A DNA stretch of 64,000 nt from Pareuzebyella sediminis (GTDB lineage: Bacteria; Bacteroidota; Bacteroidia; Flavobacteriales; Flavobacteriaceae): assembly GCF_008367235.1 (NCBI RefSeq), contig NZ_VTZS01000001.1, positions 1,510,047-1,574,046 of the forward strand, read 5' to 3'. Below the pieces are notes generated by a model. It saw only the letters and a list, made by a program, of their open reading frames with translations. It ran no database searches and was not told the origin of the DNA. Below, piece by piece: positions 50,493-60,490 of the stretch (position 1 is its first letter; each line of letters starts with the position of its first letter). The position numbers and the translations under genes are program-made.

Positions 50493-52775
50493 TTGCGGTT
50501 CAAAAGCTTGCAAAAATTGGTCTTGAAAAAAATAAAGTCTCCATACATACGATACGGTGTAGTAGGTTTTGCGTCACTATTCACAGTTTTCTTTCTTTTT
50601 ATCTTGAGCATATATTTGGGTTTATGGGGTAAACTTCCTAATGAGAAAGACCTTTCCGATTTTAAGTATCAAAGGGCCTCTGAAGTATATACGGCCGATA
50701 GTGTGCTTATTGGCAAATATTATTTGTACGATAGGCAGCCTATTATTTTTGAGGATGTCCCCAAGCACGTTTTCGAATCCCTCATTGCCATTGAAGATGA
50801 ACGCTTCTACGAACATTCAGGTATCGATTATCAAAGCTTAGGTCGGGTTGCCATTAAGACCATACTTCTGCAGGATCAATCATCCGGGGGCGGCAGTACA
50901 TTGACCCAGCAGTTGGCCAAAAATCTCTATCCGCGGCAAAACCGCAAAAAATCGAACATCGTGGTCGATAAGATCAAGGAAATGATAATCGCTTCACGAC
51001 TTGAGGAAATCTACAATAAGAGCGAAATCTTAATCCATTATTTAAATACGGTTTCATTTGGCGATAATACTTTCGGTATTGAGAGTGCTTCCCTTAAATT
51101 CTTCAACAAACCTGCCAAGGATCTTTCTATCGAGGAAGGAGCCACCTTGGTCGGTATGCTCAAAGCCACGTACAGTTATAATCCCCGAATATTTCCTGAA
51201 AGAAGCCTTAACCGGAGAAATTTGGTACTTCAAGCCATGGAAAACAACCAACTGCTATCCAAAGAAAAGAAAGACAGCTTGGCTGAAATCCCGATTGAAC
51301 TTGACTATCGTGCCTATGACAATAACGAAGGCTTGGCCCCCTATTTTAGGGAGGAAGTACGTAAACAGTTGCAAAAATGGAATCTTGAACAACGTCAGGC
51401 GGGAAACGAATACAATATTTACACTTCAGGATTAAAAATCTATACGACACTGGATTACAACATGCAGTACTGGGCCGAAAAAGTCATGAAGGAGCATATG
51501 AAAACCCTACAAGAAAGTTTTGAAAAGAGTTATGGAAAAAATGCGCCTTGGATTACCGACAAAAGCTTGATTAAAAAACTGGTCAAACAATCGGAACCGT
51601 ATAAGAAAATGAAAGCATCAGGTTTGAACGAACCACAGATAATGGACTCATTGAATCGGAAGAAAAAAATGGTACTTGTCGACTGGGAAGGAGAGAAACC
51701 GGTCGTTGCCTCAACAATTGATAGTCTGCAACATTACATGAAATTTTTGAACACAGGATCCCTTGCCATCGACCCAAATTCAGGGGCGGTTAAGGTATGG
51801 ATTGGCGGTATTGATTTTGAACATTTCAAATACGATCATATTGCTCAAAGCAGAAGACAGGTTGGGTCTACGTTCAAACCTATTGTTTACACCACTGCCT
51901 TGGAAATGGGCATTTCTCCTTGCACGTATTTCTCTGCCCAAGAAGTAGAATATGAAAATCTTAAGGGTTGGTCGCCCAGTAATTCGGGAGACAAGGACGA
52001 GGCTTACCTCAACTATTCCATGGAGCAGGCGTTGAGCAATTCGGTAAATACCGTAGCGGTGAAGGTGCTGGAAAAAACGGGTATCGCAAATGTAGTTACC
52101 ATGGCAAAAAATATGGGTGTATTTTCCCAATTGCCCGAACAGCCATCGCTGGCACTGGGTACCGGTGAAATCTATCTCAACGAATTGGCAGGAGTATATG
52201 CCAGTTATGTGAATAATGGCAAGGCAATCTTACCTTATTTGATAAAAACCATAACAGATCAAAAAGACTCCATTTTGACCCAATTCGAACCTAAAAGAGC
52301 GCAAAAACCAGCTTTTTCCGAAAAGACTCGGCAGATTATGGTGGAAATGATGAAGTCAACCATAAATTCGGGTACGGCTTCACGCCTTCGCACTACCTAT
52401 AGGCTCGATAACGATATTGCCGGGAAAACCGGCACCACGCAGAACAACAAAGATGCTTGGTTCGTTGCCCTTACCCCTAAGTTGGTTCACGTGACCTGGG
52501 TAGGGCTCGATCATCATGAGATTGGCTTTAAAAGTACACGTTTGGGCCAAGGTGCGAATGCGGCACTACCTATCTTCGCCAAATTGATGCAGGAGATGAA
52601 TCAACATCCATCCTATAATGCGATTACCAAGGCACGATTTAAAAGACCTGACCCTTCCGTTGTTGACATGCTCGATTGCGAACCGGTAAAACGTGATGGC
52701 TTTTTCAAACGCCTGTTCAAAAACCCTAATAAAAAGAAAACTAAAAAATTTAAGTCCCGTACTACCATACCCTAA
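50493..52775 (+). CDS. Penicillin-binding protein 1A (bifunctional transglycosylase/transpeptidase)
   Basis: This is a class A penicillin-binding protein of 760 residues that polymerises and cross-links peptidoglycan. A cytoplasmic stretch and one membrane helix (about 21-45) come first. The glycosyltransferase (family 51) domain has EDERFYEHSGID with catalytic Glu101 and GGSTLTQQLAKNL. The transpeptidase domain has SxxK as Ser459-Thr-Phe-Lys462, SNSVN in the second motif, and KTGTT in the third. The first codon is TTG at 50493, since no ATG lies before the membrane helix. A basic tail ends the protein. Confidence 0.95.
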   Translation: MRFKSLQKLVLKKIKSPYIRYGVVGFASLFTVFFLFILSIYLGLWGKLPNEKDLSDFKYQRASEVYTADSVLIGKYYLYDRQPIIFEDVPKHVFESLIAIEDERFYEHSGIDYQSLGRVAIKTILLQDQSSGGGSTLTQQLAKNLYPRQNRKKSNIVVDKIKEMIIASRLEEIYNKSEILIHYLNTVSFGDNTFGIESASLKFFNKPAKDLSIEEGATLVGMLKATYSYNPRIFPERSLNRRNLVLQAMENNQLLSKEKKDSLAEIPIELDYRAYDNNEGLAPYFREEVRKQLQKWNLEQRQAGNEYNIYTSGLKIYTTLDYNMQYWAEKVMKEHMKTLQESFEKSYGKNAPWITDKSLIKKLVKQSEPYKKMKASGLNEPQIMDSLNRKKKMVLVDWEGEKPVVASTIDSLQHYMKFLNTGSLAIDPNSGAVKVWIGGIDFEHFKYDHIAQSRRQVGSTFKPIVYTTALEMGISPCTYFSAQEVEYENLKGWSPSNSGDKDEAYLNYSMEQALSNSVNTVAVKVLEKTGIANVVTMAKNMGVFSQLPEQPSLALGTGEIYLNELAGVYASYVNNGKAILPYLIKTITDQKDSILTQFEPKRAQKPAFSEKTRQIMVEMMKSTINSGTASRLRTTYRLDNDIAGKTGTTQNNKDAWFVALTPKLVHVTWVGLDHHEIGFKSTRLGQGANAALPIFAKLMQEMNQHPSYNAITKARFKRPDPSVVDMLDCEPVKRDGFFKRLFKNPNKKKTKKFKSRTTIP

Positions 52776-52782
52776 TCGATTG

Positions 52783-52814
52783 TTGATTTTTTAATCAAAA
52801 TTGCTTTAATTTTG
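52783..52814 (+). promoter_or_regulatory. Bacteroidota-type promoter of the DUF5916 gene
   Basis: TTG (52783-52785) and TAATTTTG (52807-52814) are separated by 21 bases, within the usual 17-23 base spacing. Transcription should start near 52820, about 16 bases before the ATG at 52837. The TTG lies inside an imperfect palindrome after the PBP1A stop. Confidence 0.55.
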
Positions 52815-52836
52815 ACGACCAACCAAAACCGTAGCA

Positions 52837-55038
52837 ATGAGCAAAACGCCTTGCGTACTTTTTCTTCTTTTTTTCGTGCTACTCGGTTTCGGTCAGGCTT
52901 CCAAAAAGTCTTTTGTTGTAAAGTTCGTTTCAGATATTCCTAAAATCGATGGTATTCTCGATGAGCCTGTATGGCAGACCGTAGATGGCCCCAAAGATTT
53001 TCAGCAGTATTTTCCATCGGATAGTGTGCTGGCAAAACAGCCTACCATCATCAAAATGTTCTCCAACGGTACCACACTATATATAGGCATTAAAGTGTTT
53101 TCTAATGGAAATAATTGGATCGTGCCATCTTTAGAACGTGATTTTAGAGCGGGAGGAAATGATAATATTAGTCTTATGTTCGATACTTTCAACGATGGTA
53201 CGAACGCCTTTCTATTCGGTATCAACCCTCTTGGAGTAAATCGTGAAGCCTTAATTTCTGGGGGAGGCCAACGTCCTGAGACTGATTTTAACACTTCCTG
53301 GGATGTAAAATGGAAGGGCGAGTCAAAGCTTTTCGAAAACTATTATACTTCTGAAATTGCCATCCCCCTTACCTCATTGAAATTTCGTGAAGGGGAAACC
53401 AAATGGAGGTTTCAAAGCTATCGTTTCGATATGCAGACCAATGAACGAAGTGTTTGGAGCCATGTACCACAGAACCAATCCATTTTTAGCCTGGCCTTTA
53501 TGGGTAATATGGTATTCGAAAGACCCTTGGGCAAATCACGAACACCGCTTGCTCTAATTCCTTACATCAATACCATGGCAGAGAAAGACTATGTGCTAGA
53601 AAACGGCAGTACCAATCTAAAAATGGGTGCCGACGCAAAAGTGGCCATAGGTAATGGTATGAACCTTGACATTACGGTAAATCCTGATTTTTCAAATGTC
53701 GAAGTTGACGACATTATCACCAACCTAACTAGATTTGAGGTTTCCCTTCCTGAGAAACGTCAGTTTTTTATCGACAATAGTGATTTGTTTTCAAGTTTTG
53801 GAGGAAGTCGTGACGCCAATCCATTTTTCTCCAGAAGGATAGGTATCGCAACCGACAGTGCAGGAAATACAATAGAAAATCAGATTTTGGGGGGTATCCG
53901 TCTTAGCGGTAAGTTGAACGAAAATTGGCGCTTGGGGGTCTTGAGCATACAGACCGATGAGGATGCAAGTAACCACATCGCGTCGAATAACAATACCATG
54001 ATCGCATTGCAGAAAAAGGTCTTTGCGCGATCAAATATAGGATTCTTTTTTATAAACAGACAATCCTTCAAAACGTCTGATTTTATAGAACCTGAAGATG
54101 AATTCAACAGGGTCTTGGGTATTGATTATAATCTAGCCTCCCAAGACAATACATGGAACGGTAAATTCTATGCACACAAATCATTTCAACCTGATGACCA
54201 CCAAGGAAATTATTCGGCAGGGGCATTTTTGGGGTACAACAGTAGAAATTTTGCCGCTTTTTCAGATTGGGTATATGTAGATAATGATTTCAGGTCAGAC
54301 CTCGGCTTTATAAGACGAACCGATATTATAAAATCCGCCACAAGTATTGAGCGTATATTCTGGCCTCAAAGTAGATGGATTAACAAACACAGTTTTCAAT
54401 TCTTTCCTATTCTGATCTGGCGCCCTATGCTCGACTACAAAAAAACCGACCACGATATAAAGTTATCCTGGCTCGCCCAATTTAAGGACCAATCGGAACT
54501 AACGGTCGAGCTATCTAACCAGTTTGTTTACTTGACCGAAGATTTTGACCCTATTGATTCCGATACGAGTATACCTCTTCCAGGCAGCGAGACCTTTGAT
54601 TTTAACGTTGTAGGACTCGAGTATCAATCGAACCGGGCAAAAGCTTTGGCCTTCAAAGGTAAAACACTAGTTGGAGGTTTTTTTAACGGTAGGTTATTTT
54701 CCGTTGAAGGTGAAACTACGGTACGGCTTCAACCTAAGGCTATTCTATCCTTATTTTTGAATTATAACAATATTGCTTTACCGAGCCCATACGGTAAAGC
54801 TGATTTTTGGCTTGTGAGTCCGAAAGTGAAATTGACGTTCAGTAAATCCATATTTTGGTCGACCTTGATTCAGTACAGCAACCAGCAAGATAATTTGGGA
54901 TTTAACTCGCGATTACAATGGAGGTTCGCCCCTTTATCGGATTTTTTCATAGTATATAACGATAATTATTTTGTGAATAATTTTGAACCGAGATACCGTT
55001 CTATTAATTTAAAGTTTACCTATTGGATAAATCTTTAA
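52837..55038 (+). CDS. DUF5916 protein with CBM9-like N-terminal domain, secreted
   Basis: The 733-residue protein has a signal peptide (MSKTPCVLFLLFFVLLGFGQ). A carbohydrate-binding CBM9-like domain follows (about 30-210, IPKIDGILDEPVWQTVDG, LYIGIKVF, NFNTSWDVKWKG-like segment seen as DFNTSWDVKWKG). A C-terminal DUF5916 domain fills the rest and is probably an outer-membrane barrel, with amphipathic strands and a final aromatic-rich NLKFTYWINL. The domain order is typical of flavobacteria. Binding or uptake of a surface polymer is plausible but unproven. Confidence 0.9.
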   Translation: MSKTPCVLFLLFFVLLGFGQASKKSFVVKFVSDIPKIDGILDEPVWQTVDGPKDFQQYFPSDSVLAKQPTIIKMFSNGTTLYIGIKVFSNGNNWIVPSLERDFRAGGNDNISLMFDTFNDGTNAFLFGINPLGVNREALISGGGQRPETDFNTSWDVKWKGESKLFENYYTSEIAIPLTSLKFREGETKWRFQSYRFDMQTNERSVWSHVPQNQSIFSLAFMGNMVFERPLGKSRTPLALIPYINTMAEKDYVLENGSTNLKMGADAKVAIGNGMNLDITVNPDFSNVEVDDIITNLTRFEVSLPEKRQFFIDNSDLFSSFGGSRDANPFFSRRIGIATDSAGNTIENQILGGIRLSGKLNENWRLGVLSIQTDEDASNHIASNNNTMIALQKKVFARSNIGFFFINRQSFKTSDFIEPEDEFNRVLGIDYNLASQDNTWNGKFYAHKSFQPDDHQGNYSAGAFLGYNSRNFAAFSDWVYVDNDFRSDLGFIRRTDIIKSATSIERIFWPQSRWINKHSFQFFPILIWRPMLDYKKTDHDIKLSWLAQFKDQSELTVELSNQFVYLTEDFDPIDSDTSIPLPGSETFDFNVVGLEYQSNRAKALAFKGKTLVGGFFNGRLFSVEGETTVRLQPKAILSLFLNYNNIALPSPYGKADFWLVSPKVKLTFSKSIFWSTLIQYSNQQDNLGFNSRLQWRFAPLSDFFIVYNDNYFVNNFEPRYRSINLKFTYWINL

Positions 55039-55120
55039 AAATCCTATGGAAAGGCTTTCTTAAAATGCTAGGAAATATGAACACGCCCATTTAAGGATAG
55101 TGGTCTAAATTTATGATCTT

Positions 55121-55924
55121 TTGAAATACAAAATACTTTGTTCCGATCTTGATGGTACTTTGCTTTCCACAAAAAGTGATGTTTCCGAATACACGATTTC
55201 CCAATTGGCCCGAGTCAAAAATGAGACCAGAATTATTCTGGTGTCGGCCAGAATGCCCCGAGCTATGGTTTATTTGCAGCGGCGTTTGGGTATAACGGAC
55301 CAACCCTTAGTCTGTTATAATGGTGCTTTGGTCGTGGAAGGCGACACGGTTCGTTCCTCAACGGAAATCAAACTATCTATTTTAGAAGAAATACACCGTA
55401 TGGCATCTGACAATTTCACCAAATTAGGCTTGTATTTTAGCGATGAGTGGTATGTGGAAGAAAATACGGAAAGAGTTCGGAAGGAAATCAAATATACCCA
55501 AAGCACACCTCATTTCAGGGAAACCGAGAAAACCTTCGCAGATTGGAAGGACAGAGGTATAGGGGCCCATAAAATCATGTTGATGGGCACAAAAAATACG
55601 GCGGACACCCTATTTCCCGTACTAAAGCAACATTTCGATGCCGATTTAACTCTTTACCGTTCGAACGATACCCTTATTGAGGTCGCACCCAAATCCGTCT
55701 CCAAATTATCAGGAATCCAAGAATTGCTGAGGAAAGATGAATCCCTCGATGACGTTATTGCTTTCGGCGATAATTACAATGATTTGGACATGTTGGCCAA
55801 CTGTGGATATGGGGTCGCAGTAGGCAATGCCCGTGAAGAAGTAAAGGCCATTGCAGATGCCATAACTTTGCCCCATTATGAAGATGGGGTAGCTCGTTTT
55901 ATCGAACAACATCTTGTAATTTGA
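55121..55924 (+). CDS. Cof-type HAD-IIB family phosphatase
   Basis: The 267-residue protein is a Cof-type HAD phosphatase that probably hydrolyses sugar phosphates or similar metabolites. The nucleophile region is CSDLDGTLLST (Asp9 and Asp11). VSARMPRAM is motif II with a Ser. Motif III/IV is seen as a Lys in VSKLSGIQELL followed by AFGDNYNDLDML. The cap domain lies in the middle. The first codon is TTG at 55121; no ATG fits. It stands alone between the DUF5916 and DUF819 genes on the same strand. Confidence 0.92.
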   Translation: MKYKILCSDLDGTLLSTKSDVSEYTISQLARVKNETRIILVSARMPRAMVYLQRRLGITDQPLVCYNGALVVEGDTVRSSTEIKLSILEEIHRMASDNFTKLGLYFSDEWYVEENTERVRKEIKYTQSTPHFRETEKTFADWKDRGIGAHKIMLMGTKNTADTLFPVLKQHFDADLTLYRSNDTLIEVAPKSVSKLSGIQELLRKDESLDDVIAFGDNYNDLDMLANCGYGVAVGNAREEVKAIADAITLPHYEDGVARFIEQHLVI

Positions 55925-55955
55925 TTATATTTGATTCCTACCAACCCGCTCCCCT

Positions 55956-57269
55956 ATGAATGAAATCAAAGCAGCCCCTTTCATCACGGACGATACCGTT
56001 ATTTTCGGGCTTCTTGCCCTTTGTCTAGGTTTTGTCTTCTACACCTCATCACTTGAAAAAGGGTTTTGGCAAAAGTTCTATACCGTGGTTCCAGGTGTTC
56101 TCATGTGCTATGTATTGCCTGGTATGTTGACCACGTTAGGTGTAATCGCTCCAGAATGGGAGACTATAGATGCTTCCGGCGCGCTTATCGAACATGAGTC
56201 CGAGCTATATTACGTAGCAAGTCGTTATCTTTTACCCGCGGCTTTGGTTCTTATGACCCTCAGCATCGATTTGAAGGCCATTGTAAATTTGGGATCTAAG
56301 GCATTGATCATGTTTTTGACCGGAACCGTTGGCATCATAATCGGCGGACCGTTGGCCATTTTAATTGTTTCCATATTTTCCCCAGAAACCGTGGGCGGAA
56401 ATGATTTCGACGCTATTTGGCGCGGATTATCGACCATAGCCGGTAGTTGGATAGGTGGTGGGGCGAATCAGGCCGCGATGTATGAAATTTTCCAGTATAA
56501 CCCTGATAAATTTAGTCAAATGGTACTGGTTGATGTAATTGGAGCCAATATATGGATGGCCATTTTATTACTTGGGGTCGGCAAAGTCAAAAAAATTGAC
56601 TCATGGCTAAAAGCGGATACTTCGGCCATTGAATCTCTCAAGGTAAGGGTTACCCGGTTTTCGGAGAAAATTACACGGGTGCCCTCGTTAAAAGACTACA
56701 TGATCATGCTTTTTTTGGCTTTTACCGCGGTAGGAATTGCCCATCTTTTTGGAGAACAAGCCAGTACATATCTCGTCGAGAGTTTTGAGGTCGTAGCCAA
56801 CCCTAAGAGTTTTCTATCGTTTGTCGGTTCAAGCTTTTTCTGGATGGTCGTCATTGCTACGCTCATTGGGATATCAATTTCATTCACCCGGGCCAAAAAC
56901 TACGAAGGTGCCGGGGCCAGCAAAATTGGCGGAATGTTCATATACATTCTAGTAGCGACCATTGGAATGAAGATGGATCTCACCCAAGTACTGAAGAATC
57001 CCGGTTTAATCGCAGTGGGCCTTATTTGGATTTCCATACACGCAGTACTATTGATAGTAGTGGCTAAATTGATCAAGGCGCCTTATTTCTTTTTGGCAGT
57101 GGGTAGTCAAGCCAATGTGGGCGGGGCCGCATCGGCACCGGTAGTAGCGGCGGAATTCCATCCATCATTGGCTTCGGTCGGTGTGTTATTGGCCGTGCTG
57201 GGCTATGTGGTCGGTACTGGAGGGGCATTACTTTGTGCCTATCTTATGGAAATAGCATCTAGTGTTTAA
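55956..57269 (+). CDS. DUF819 family membrane protein
   Basis: This 437-residue inner-membrane protein has about 11-12 hydrophobic segments and belongs to DUF819 (YjcL-like), a family with a fold related to sodium-coupled carboxylate or anion transporters. It shows FYTVVPGVLMCYVLPG, ATTIA-type glycine-rich segments (GSWIGGGANQAAMYEIF) and AVGSQANVGGAASAPVVAAEFHPSLA near the C-terminus, which are the family's most conserved loops. The substrate is unknown. A TATATTTG box (55926-55933) lies 22 bases upstream of the ATG, inside the gap after the HAD gene. Confidence 0.92.
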   Translation: MNEIKAAPFITDDTVIFGLLALCLGFVFYTSSLEKGFWQKFYTVVPGVLMCYVLPGMLTTLGVIAPEWETIDASGALIEHESELYYVASRYLLPAALVLMTLSIDLKAIVNLGSKALIMFLTGTVGIIIGGPLAILIVSIFSPETVGGNDFDAIWRGLSTIAGSWIGGGANQAAMYEIFQYNPDKFSQMVLVDVIGANIWMAILLLGVGKVKKIDSWLKADTSAIESLKVRVTRFSEKITRVPSLKDYMIMLFLAFTAVGIAHLFGEQASTYLVESFEVVANPKSFLSFVGSSFFWMVVIATLIGISISFTRAKNYEGAGASKIGGMFIYILVATIGMKMDLTQVLKNPGLIAVGLIWISIHAVLLIVVAKLIKAPYFFLAVGSQANVGGAASAPVVAAEFHPSLASVGVLLAVLGYVVGTGGALLCAYLMEIASSV

Positions 57270-57332
57270 TGGCTTGCTACAAATTGAGCAAATGACTTTT
57301 TTTTCGGATATTTGCGCCACTAAAAAAATAAC

Positions 57333-58040
57333 ATGAAATACTTTCCACTTACAGGTCTAATTCTTTTAATTTTGGTCGCATGCGCAACGGAAACGGATAA
57401 GACCATGACCGTAACAGGCACCGTTAAAGGCCTAAAAAAGGGAACACTATATCTCCAGCACATGGCAGACTCTACCTTGGTGACCGTAGACTCTTTGAAG
57501 ATTGATGGCAATGGCGACTTTACATTTAAAACAGAACTAGAAAGTCCGGAACTATATTATTTGTACTTGGATAAAGCAGATGCCAACGACATCAACGATA
57601 GGATCACTTTTTTTGGGGAGCCAGGCACTATAACCATCAATACCTCATGGAACACCTTTGACCTAAACGCCAAAATCGAAGGTTCGGCAACACAAGAAAA
57701 ATTCGAAGAATATAAGAAGACAATGTCAAGGTTCAACATGAAAAATCTTGAAATTGTGCAAAATGTTACCGAAAACGAGGTTGCCCTTGATTCTTTGGCC
57801 ATTGATTCACTTCAAAGGCTAAGCGATAAAAATCTAAAAAGAAGTTATGCGTATGCCCTCAATTTTGCCCTAAGCAATAAAGATTCTTATATCGCTCCCT
57901 ACATTGCTCTGATGGAAGTCTCTGATGCCAATGTTGTTTATTTGGATTCTATCTACAACTCCTTAACGCCGGCAATTGCGGATTCCAAATATGGCCGCCA
58001 ACTAAAGGCGTATCTAGAGGACATAAAAAAATCCCGGTAA
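57333..58040 (+). CDS. DUF4369 lipoprotein
   Basis: The 235-residue protein has a lipobox at Cys17 (LVAC) and an N-terminal DUF4369 domain (about 25-110; VTGTVKGLKKGTLYLQH, and a Phe-Phe-Gly-Glu-Pro-Gly-Thr turn). DUF4369 often precedes a thioredoxin-like (TlpA/AhpC) domain in Bacteroidota, but here the rest (about 120-235) is a helical region without a Cys-x-x-Cys. It is therefore a short form with no redox centre. The terminator directly overlaps its stop codon. Confidence 0.88.
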   Translation: MKYFPLTGLILLILVACATETDKTMTVTGTVKGLKKGTLYLQHMADSTLVTVDSLKIDGNGDFTFKTELESPELYYLYLDKADANDINDRITFFGEPGTITINTSWNTFDLNAKIEGSATQEKFEEYKKTMSRFNMKNLEIVQNVTENEVALDSLAIDSLQRLSDKNLKRSYAYALNFALSNKDSYIAPYIALMEVSDANVVYLDSIYNSLTPAIADSKYGRQLKAYLEDIKKSR

Positions 58041-58056
58041 ACCGGGATTTTCTTTT
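58024..58056. terminator. Bidirectional intrinsic terminator between convergent genes
   Basis: AAATCCCGGT and ACCGGGATTT pair around a very short loop. Seven A residues precede and a T-rich run follows, so it can stop transcription from both the DUF4369 gene (plus) and the 58070-58339 gene (minus). The DUF4369 stop codon is inside the stem. Confidence 0.88.
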
Positions 58057-58069
58057 AAAAACTGAGGGC

Positions 58070-58339
58070 TTACCCCAGTTTATTTACTTTTTCAGCAAGT
58101 TTTTCGGCTTTTTTATCCAGCTCTTGCCTTACGTTTTTTAGATGCTTTTGTCTATTGTCGACACTTTTATCATTTACTTTTTGAATCAGGTCATCGAAAG
58201 TCTCAATTGCTTCGTCAATCACCTTGTTACCTTCTTTTGAACTGACATCGTTACCGGTTGCCTCCACAATGTATACAGCCTCGATAATATCGCCCAAAAC
58301 GTTATTTATATCTTTCTTTAAATCTCTAACACTTGCCAT
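58070..58339 (-). CDS. Small helical protein, unknown function
   Basis: The 89-residue protein is almost wholly helical and rich in lysine, aspartate and glutamate (VRDLKKDINNVLGDIIEAVY and a final LDKKAEKLAEKVNKLG with heptad-like spacing). No membrane segment or signal is present, so it should be cytoplasmic. I do not recognise a named family, but the sequence has the quality of a real gene: a correct start, a good terminator at 58024-58056 and clean codon use. Coiled-coil pairing is likely. Confidence 0.75.
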   Translation of the reverse strand: MASVRDLKKDINNVLGDIIEAVYIVEATGNDVSSKEGNKVIDEAIETFDDLIQKVNDKSVDNRQKHLKNVRQELDKKAEKLAEKVNKLG

Positions 58340-58400
58340 AATTTATATTTTCGGTAAAAATATAACTTTTAAACTCAAATTGAACAGAAAAAACGAACTC

Positions 58401-59363
58401 CTAAACAGTTACCTCCAAAAGCTTCACCCATGATGTATCTATGGAAAGGGTTTTTGTATTTGCAGGTATCAAAACGGTCTCCCCCTTATCAAGAGCTACC
58501 GTGCCGAAATCATTGGAAACCTTCGCAGAACCTGCAACGCACATATAAATAGTAAATGAATCCCGATCGGAAATATTCCAACTATTTTGAGTGGTTAGCT
58601 CCAAATAGTTGGTTCTGAAATACGGACAATCGACCATCGTATTAACGGTATCTTTGGTTTTAGGATAAACCACCTTGAAATCGTCCTTTTTAGTATAATC
58701 TATGGCATCAATAGCCAATTCTGTATGCAGTTCGCGTAAATTCCCATTTTTATCCCGCCGATCAAAATCATACACCCTATATGTAATATCGGAAGTCTGC
58801 TGTATTTCAGCCAACAAAATACCGGCTCCAATGGCGTGAATCTTTCCAGTATTGATGAAAAAAGTATCGCCGGCGGTCACCTTTTCATAATTTAAAAGCG
58901 TTAATAAATTTCCGTTTTCCAAGCTTTTGACATACTCATCCTTTTCAACTGTTTTATTAAAGCCAACAATTAAGCGCGCATCTTCATCGGCATCCATTAC
59001 ATACCACATTTCGGTCTTTCCGAATGAATCGTGGCGTTCCTTTGCCAATGTGTCGTTCGGGTGTAATTGAATCGACAGATCCTGTTTGGCGTCGATAAAC
59101 TTAATGAGAATGGGAAAGTCCGTTCCAAAACGCTTATAAACACTATCGCCAAGAATGTCTGAAGTATAGGTGTTGATCAAATCTTGTAGCGTTCTTCCGG
59201 AAAATTCACCATTGGAAACTATAGAGATGTCCCCCTCTACCGCCGATAGTTCCCAGCTCTCCCCTGTGATATCGCTTGTAATAGGTTTTCCTAAAACATC
59301 TTTCAGTTTGGTACCACCCCACAGACGTTCTTTTAATATAGGTTCAAATTTTAGTGGGTACAT
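58401..59363 (-). CDS. manA: Mannose-6-phosphate isomerase, class I
   Basis: ManA interconverts fructose-6-phosphate and mannose-6-phosphate, feeding GDP-mannose and surface glycan synthesis. The 320-residue protein is a type I PMI of the short bacterial form. The cupin zinc ligands are Gln99, His101 in SIQLHPND, Glu118 in KTEMWYVMD, and a later His in GKIHAIGAG. The N-terminus carries FEPILKERLWGGTKL. It precedes a pair of pterin and isoprenoid genes on the same strand, without overlap, so an operon is not certain. Confidence 0.95.
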   Translation of the reverse strand: MYPLKFEPILKERLWGGTKLKDVLGKPITSDITGESWELSAVEGDISIVSNGEFSGRTLQDLINTYTSDILGDSVYKRFGTDFPILIKFIDAKQDLSIQLHPNDTLAKERHDSFGKTEMWYVMDADEDARLIVGFNKTVEKDEYVKSLENGNLLTLLNYEKVTAGDTFFINTGKIHAIGAGILLAEIQQTSDITYRVYDFDRRDKNGNLRELHTELAIDAIDYTKKDDFKVVYPKTKDTVNTMVDCPYFRTNYLELTTQNSWNISDRDSFTIYMCVAGSAKVSNDFGTVALDKGETVLIPANTKTLSIDTSWVKLLEVTV

Positions 59364-59405
59364 AGTAGTATTTTAAATTGGAAATTAAAGCACGGAGGAG
59401 CACAC

Positions 59406-59813
59406 TTACCCTCTATAGGTTACAAAGTTACGTGGAGTTTCATAAAGTACAACCTCTAATTCCTTGTCCGGACTGATATGCTCACGCAGTTTGGTCCAGA
59501 TTACAACCGCTATATTTTCTGCCGTGGGATTCACTTTCTTGAATTCAGGAACTTCAAGATTCAAATTTTTGTGGTCAAATACATCTTCGACCTTCTCACG
59601 AATTAAGTCTTTGAGTACCTTCAAATCCATAACGAAACCCGTTTCTTTATCGATAGGGCCCGTAACACTCACTATGAGCTCATAATTATGTCCGTGGTAA
59701 TTAGGATTACTACATTTTCCAAATACGGCCATATTCGTCTTATCGTCCCAATCTTTGCGGAACAACCGGTGTGCTGCATTGAAATGAGCCTTTCTACTTA
59801 CCTTCACGTTCAT
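59406..59813 (-). CDS. queD: 6-carboxytetrahydropterin synthase family protein
   Basis: The 135-residue protein belongs to the 6-pyruvoyl tetrahydropterin synthase/QueD family, which makes 6-carboxytetrahydropterin from dihydroneopterin triphosphate for queuosine synthesis. Zinc ligands are His15 in HFNAAHRLF and His40 and His42 in PNYHGHNYEL. The catalytic Cys34 is in FGKCSNP. DHKNLN and a final YETPRN complete the pattern. The first 20 bases overlap the end of the idi gene, so both are cotranscribed. The specific pathway (queuosine or another pterin) is inferred from family. Confidence 0.92.
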   Translation of the reverse strand: MNVKVSRKAHFNAAHRLFRKDWDDKTNMAVFGKCSNPNYHGHNYELIVSVTGPIDKETGFVMDLKVLKDLIREKVEDVFDHKNLNLEVPEFKKVNPTAENIAVVIWTKLREHISPDKELEVVLYETPRNFVTYRG

Positions 59814-60342
59814 TTCCGTTCAAATTTTGGTCGATGTATTGATAAAATTTTTCAAAAATAATCTTGAACCAAGCAGTATATCGATCTGGATTCAACAAAA
59901 TATCATTTTTAACATCTATAGGTTTCATCCATTTCCAATCGGCCACTTCTTCCGGATTTAATTTTGGCTCCCCCTTATACTTGCCTATCATCACATGGTC
60001 GAACTCATGTTCGGTAAGTCCGTTGTCGAACGGAGCCTTATAAATAAAGGAAAAAAGTTCATCAAGTTCGGTAACAAAACCCATCTCTTCCTGTAACCTT
60101 CTCTTTCCTGCTTCCGTGTTGCTTTCCCCCACTCTTTGGTGACTACAGCAAGTATTGGTCCATAATAATGGAGAATGATATTTATGTGCCGCCCGTTGTT
60201 GCAGCATGGTTTCACCCTTATCATTCATAATAAAAACCGAAAAAGCCCTATGAAGTAAAGCTTTTTCATGCGCTTCCATTTTAGGCATGGTGCCAATGGG
60301 TCGATTTTCTTTGTCTACTAAAATTACTTTCTCTTCTTTCAC
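59794..60342 (-). CDS. idi: Isopentenyl-diphosphate delta-isomerase (type I)
   Basis: Type I IDI interconverts IPP and DMAPP for isoprenoid synthesis. The 182-residue Nudix-fold enzyme has the catalytic Cys66 in WTNTCCSHQ, the Nudix-related RRLQEEMGF, and HEFDHVMIG with the second catalytic Glu region. Family proteins usually read CxHP here, and this one has Gln in place of Pro. The start is a GTG at 60342. It overlaps queD by 20 bases. A TATTTTTA run ends two bases before the start codon. Confidence 0.94.
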   Translation of the reverse strand: MKEEKVILVDKENRPIGTMPKMEAHEKALLHRAFSVFIMNDKGETMLQQRAAHKYHSPLLWTNTCCSHQRVGESNTEAGKRRLQEEMGFVTELDELFSFIYKAPFDNGLTEHEFDHVMIGKYKGEPKLNPEEVADWKWMKPIDVKNDILLNPDRYTAWFKIIFEKFYQYIDQNLNGNEREGK

Positions 60343-60490
60343 ACCCTAAAAATAACACCTTTAAATGGTACGCAAAGGTTAAGTGAATCATAAAATTGGC
60401 TCATAAAGCAACTAGAGTAATAGTGTACCCTTTAATGGCATTACCGAAAGCTCAGAATGACAAAGAATATTGCTCTGCAAGAAGGAAACC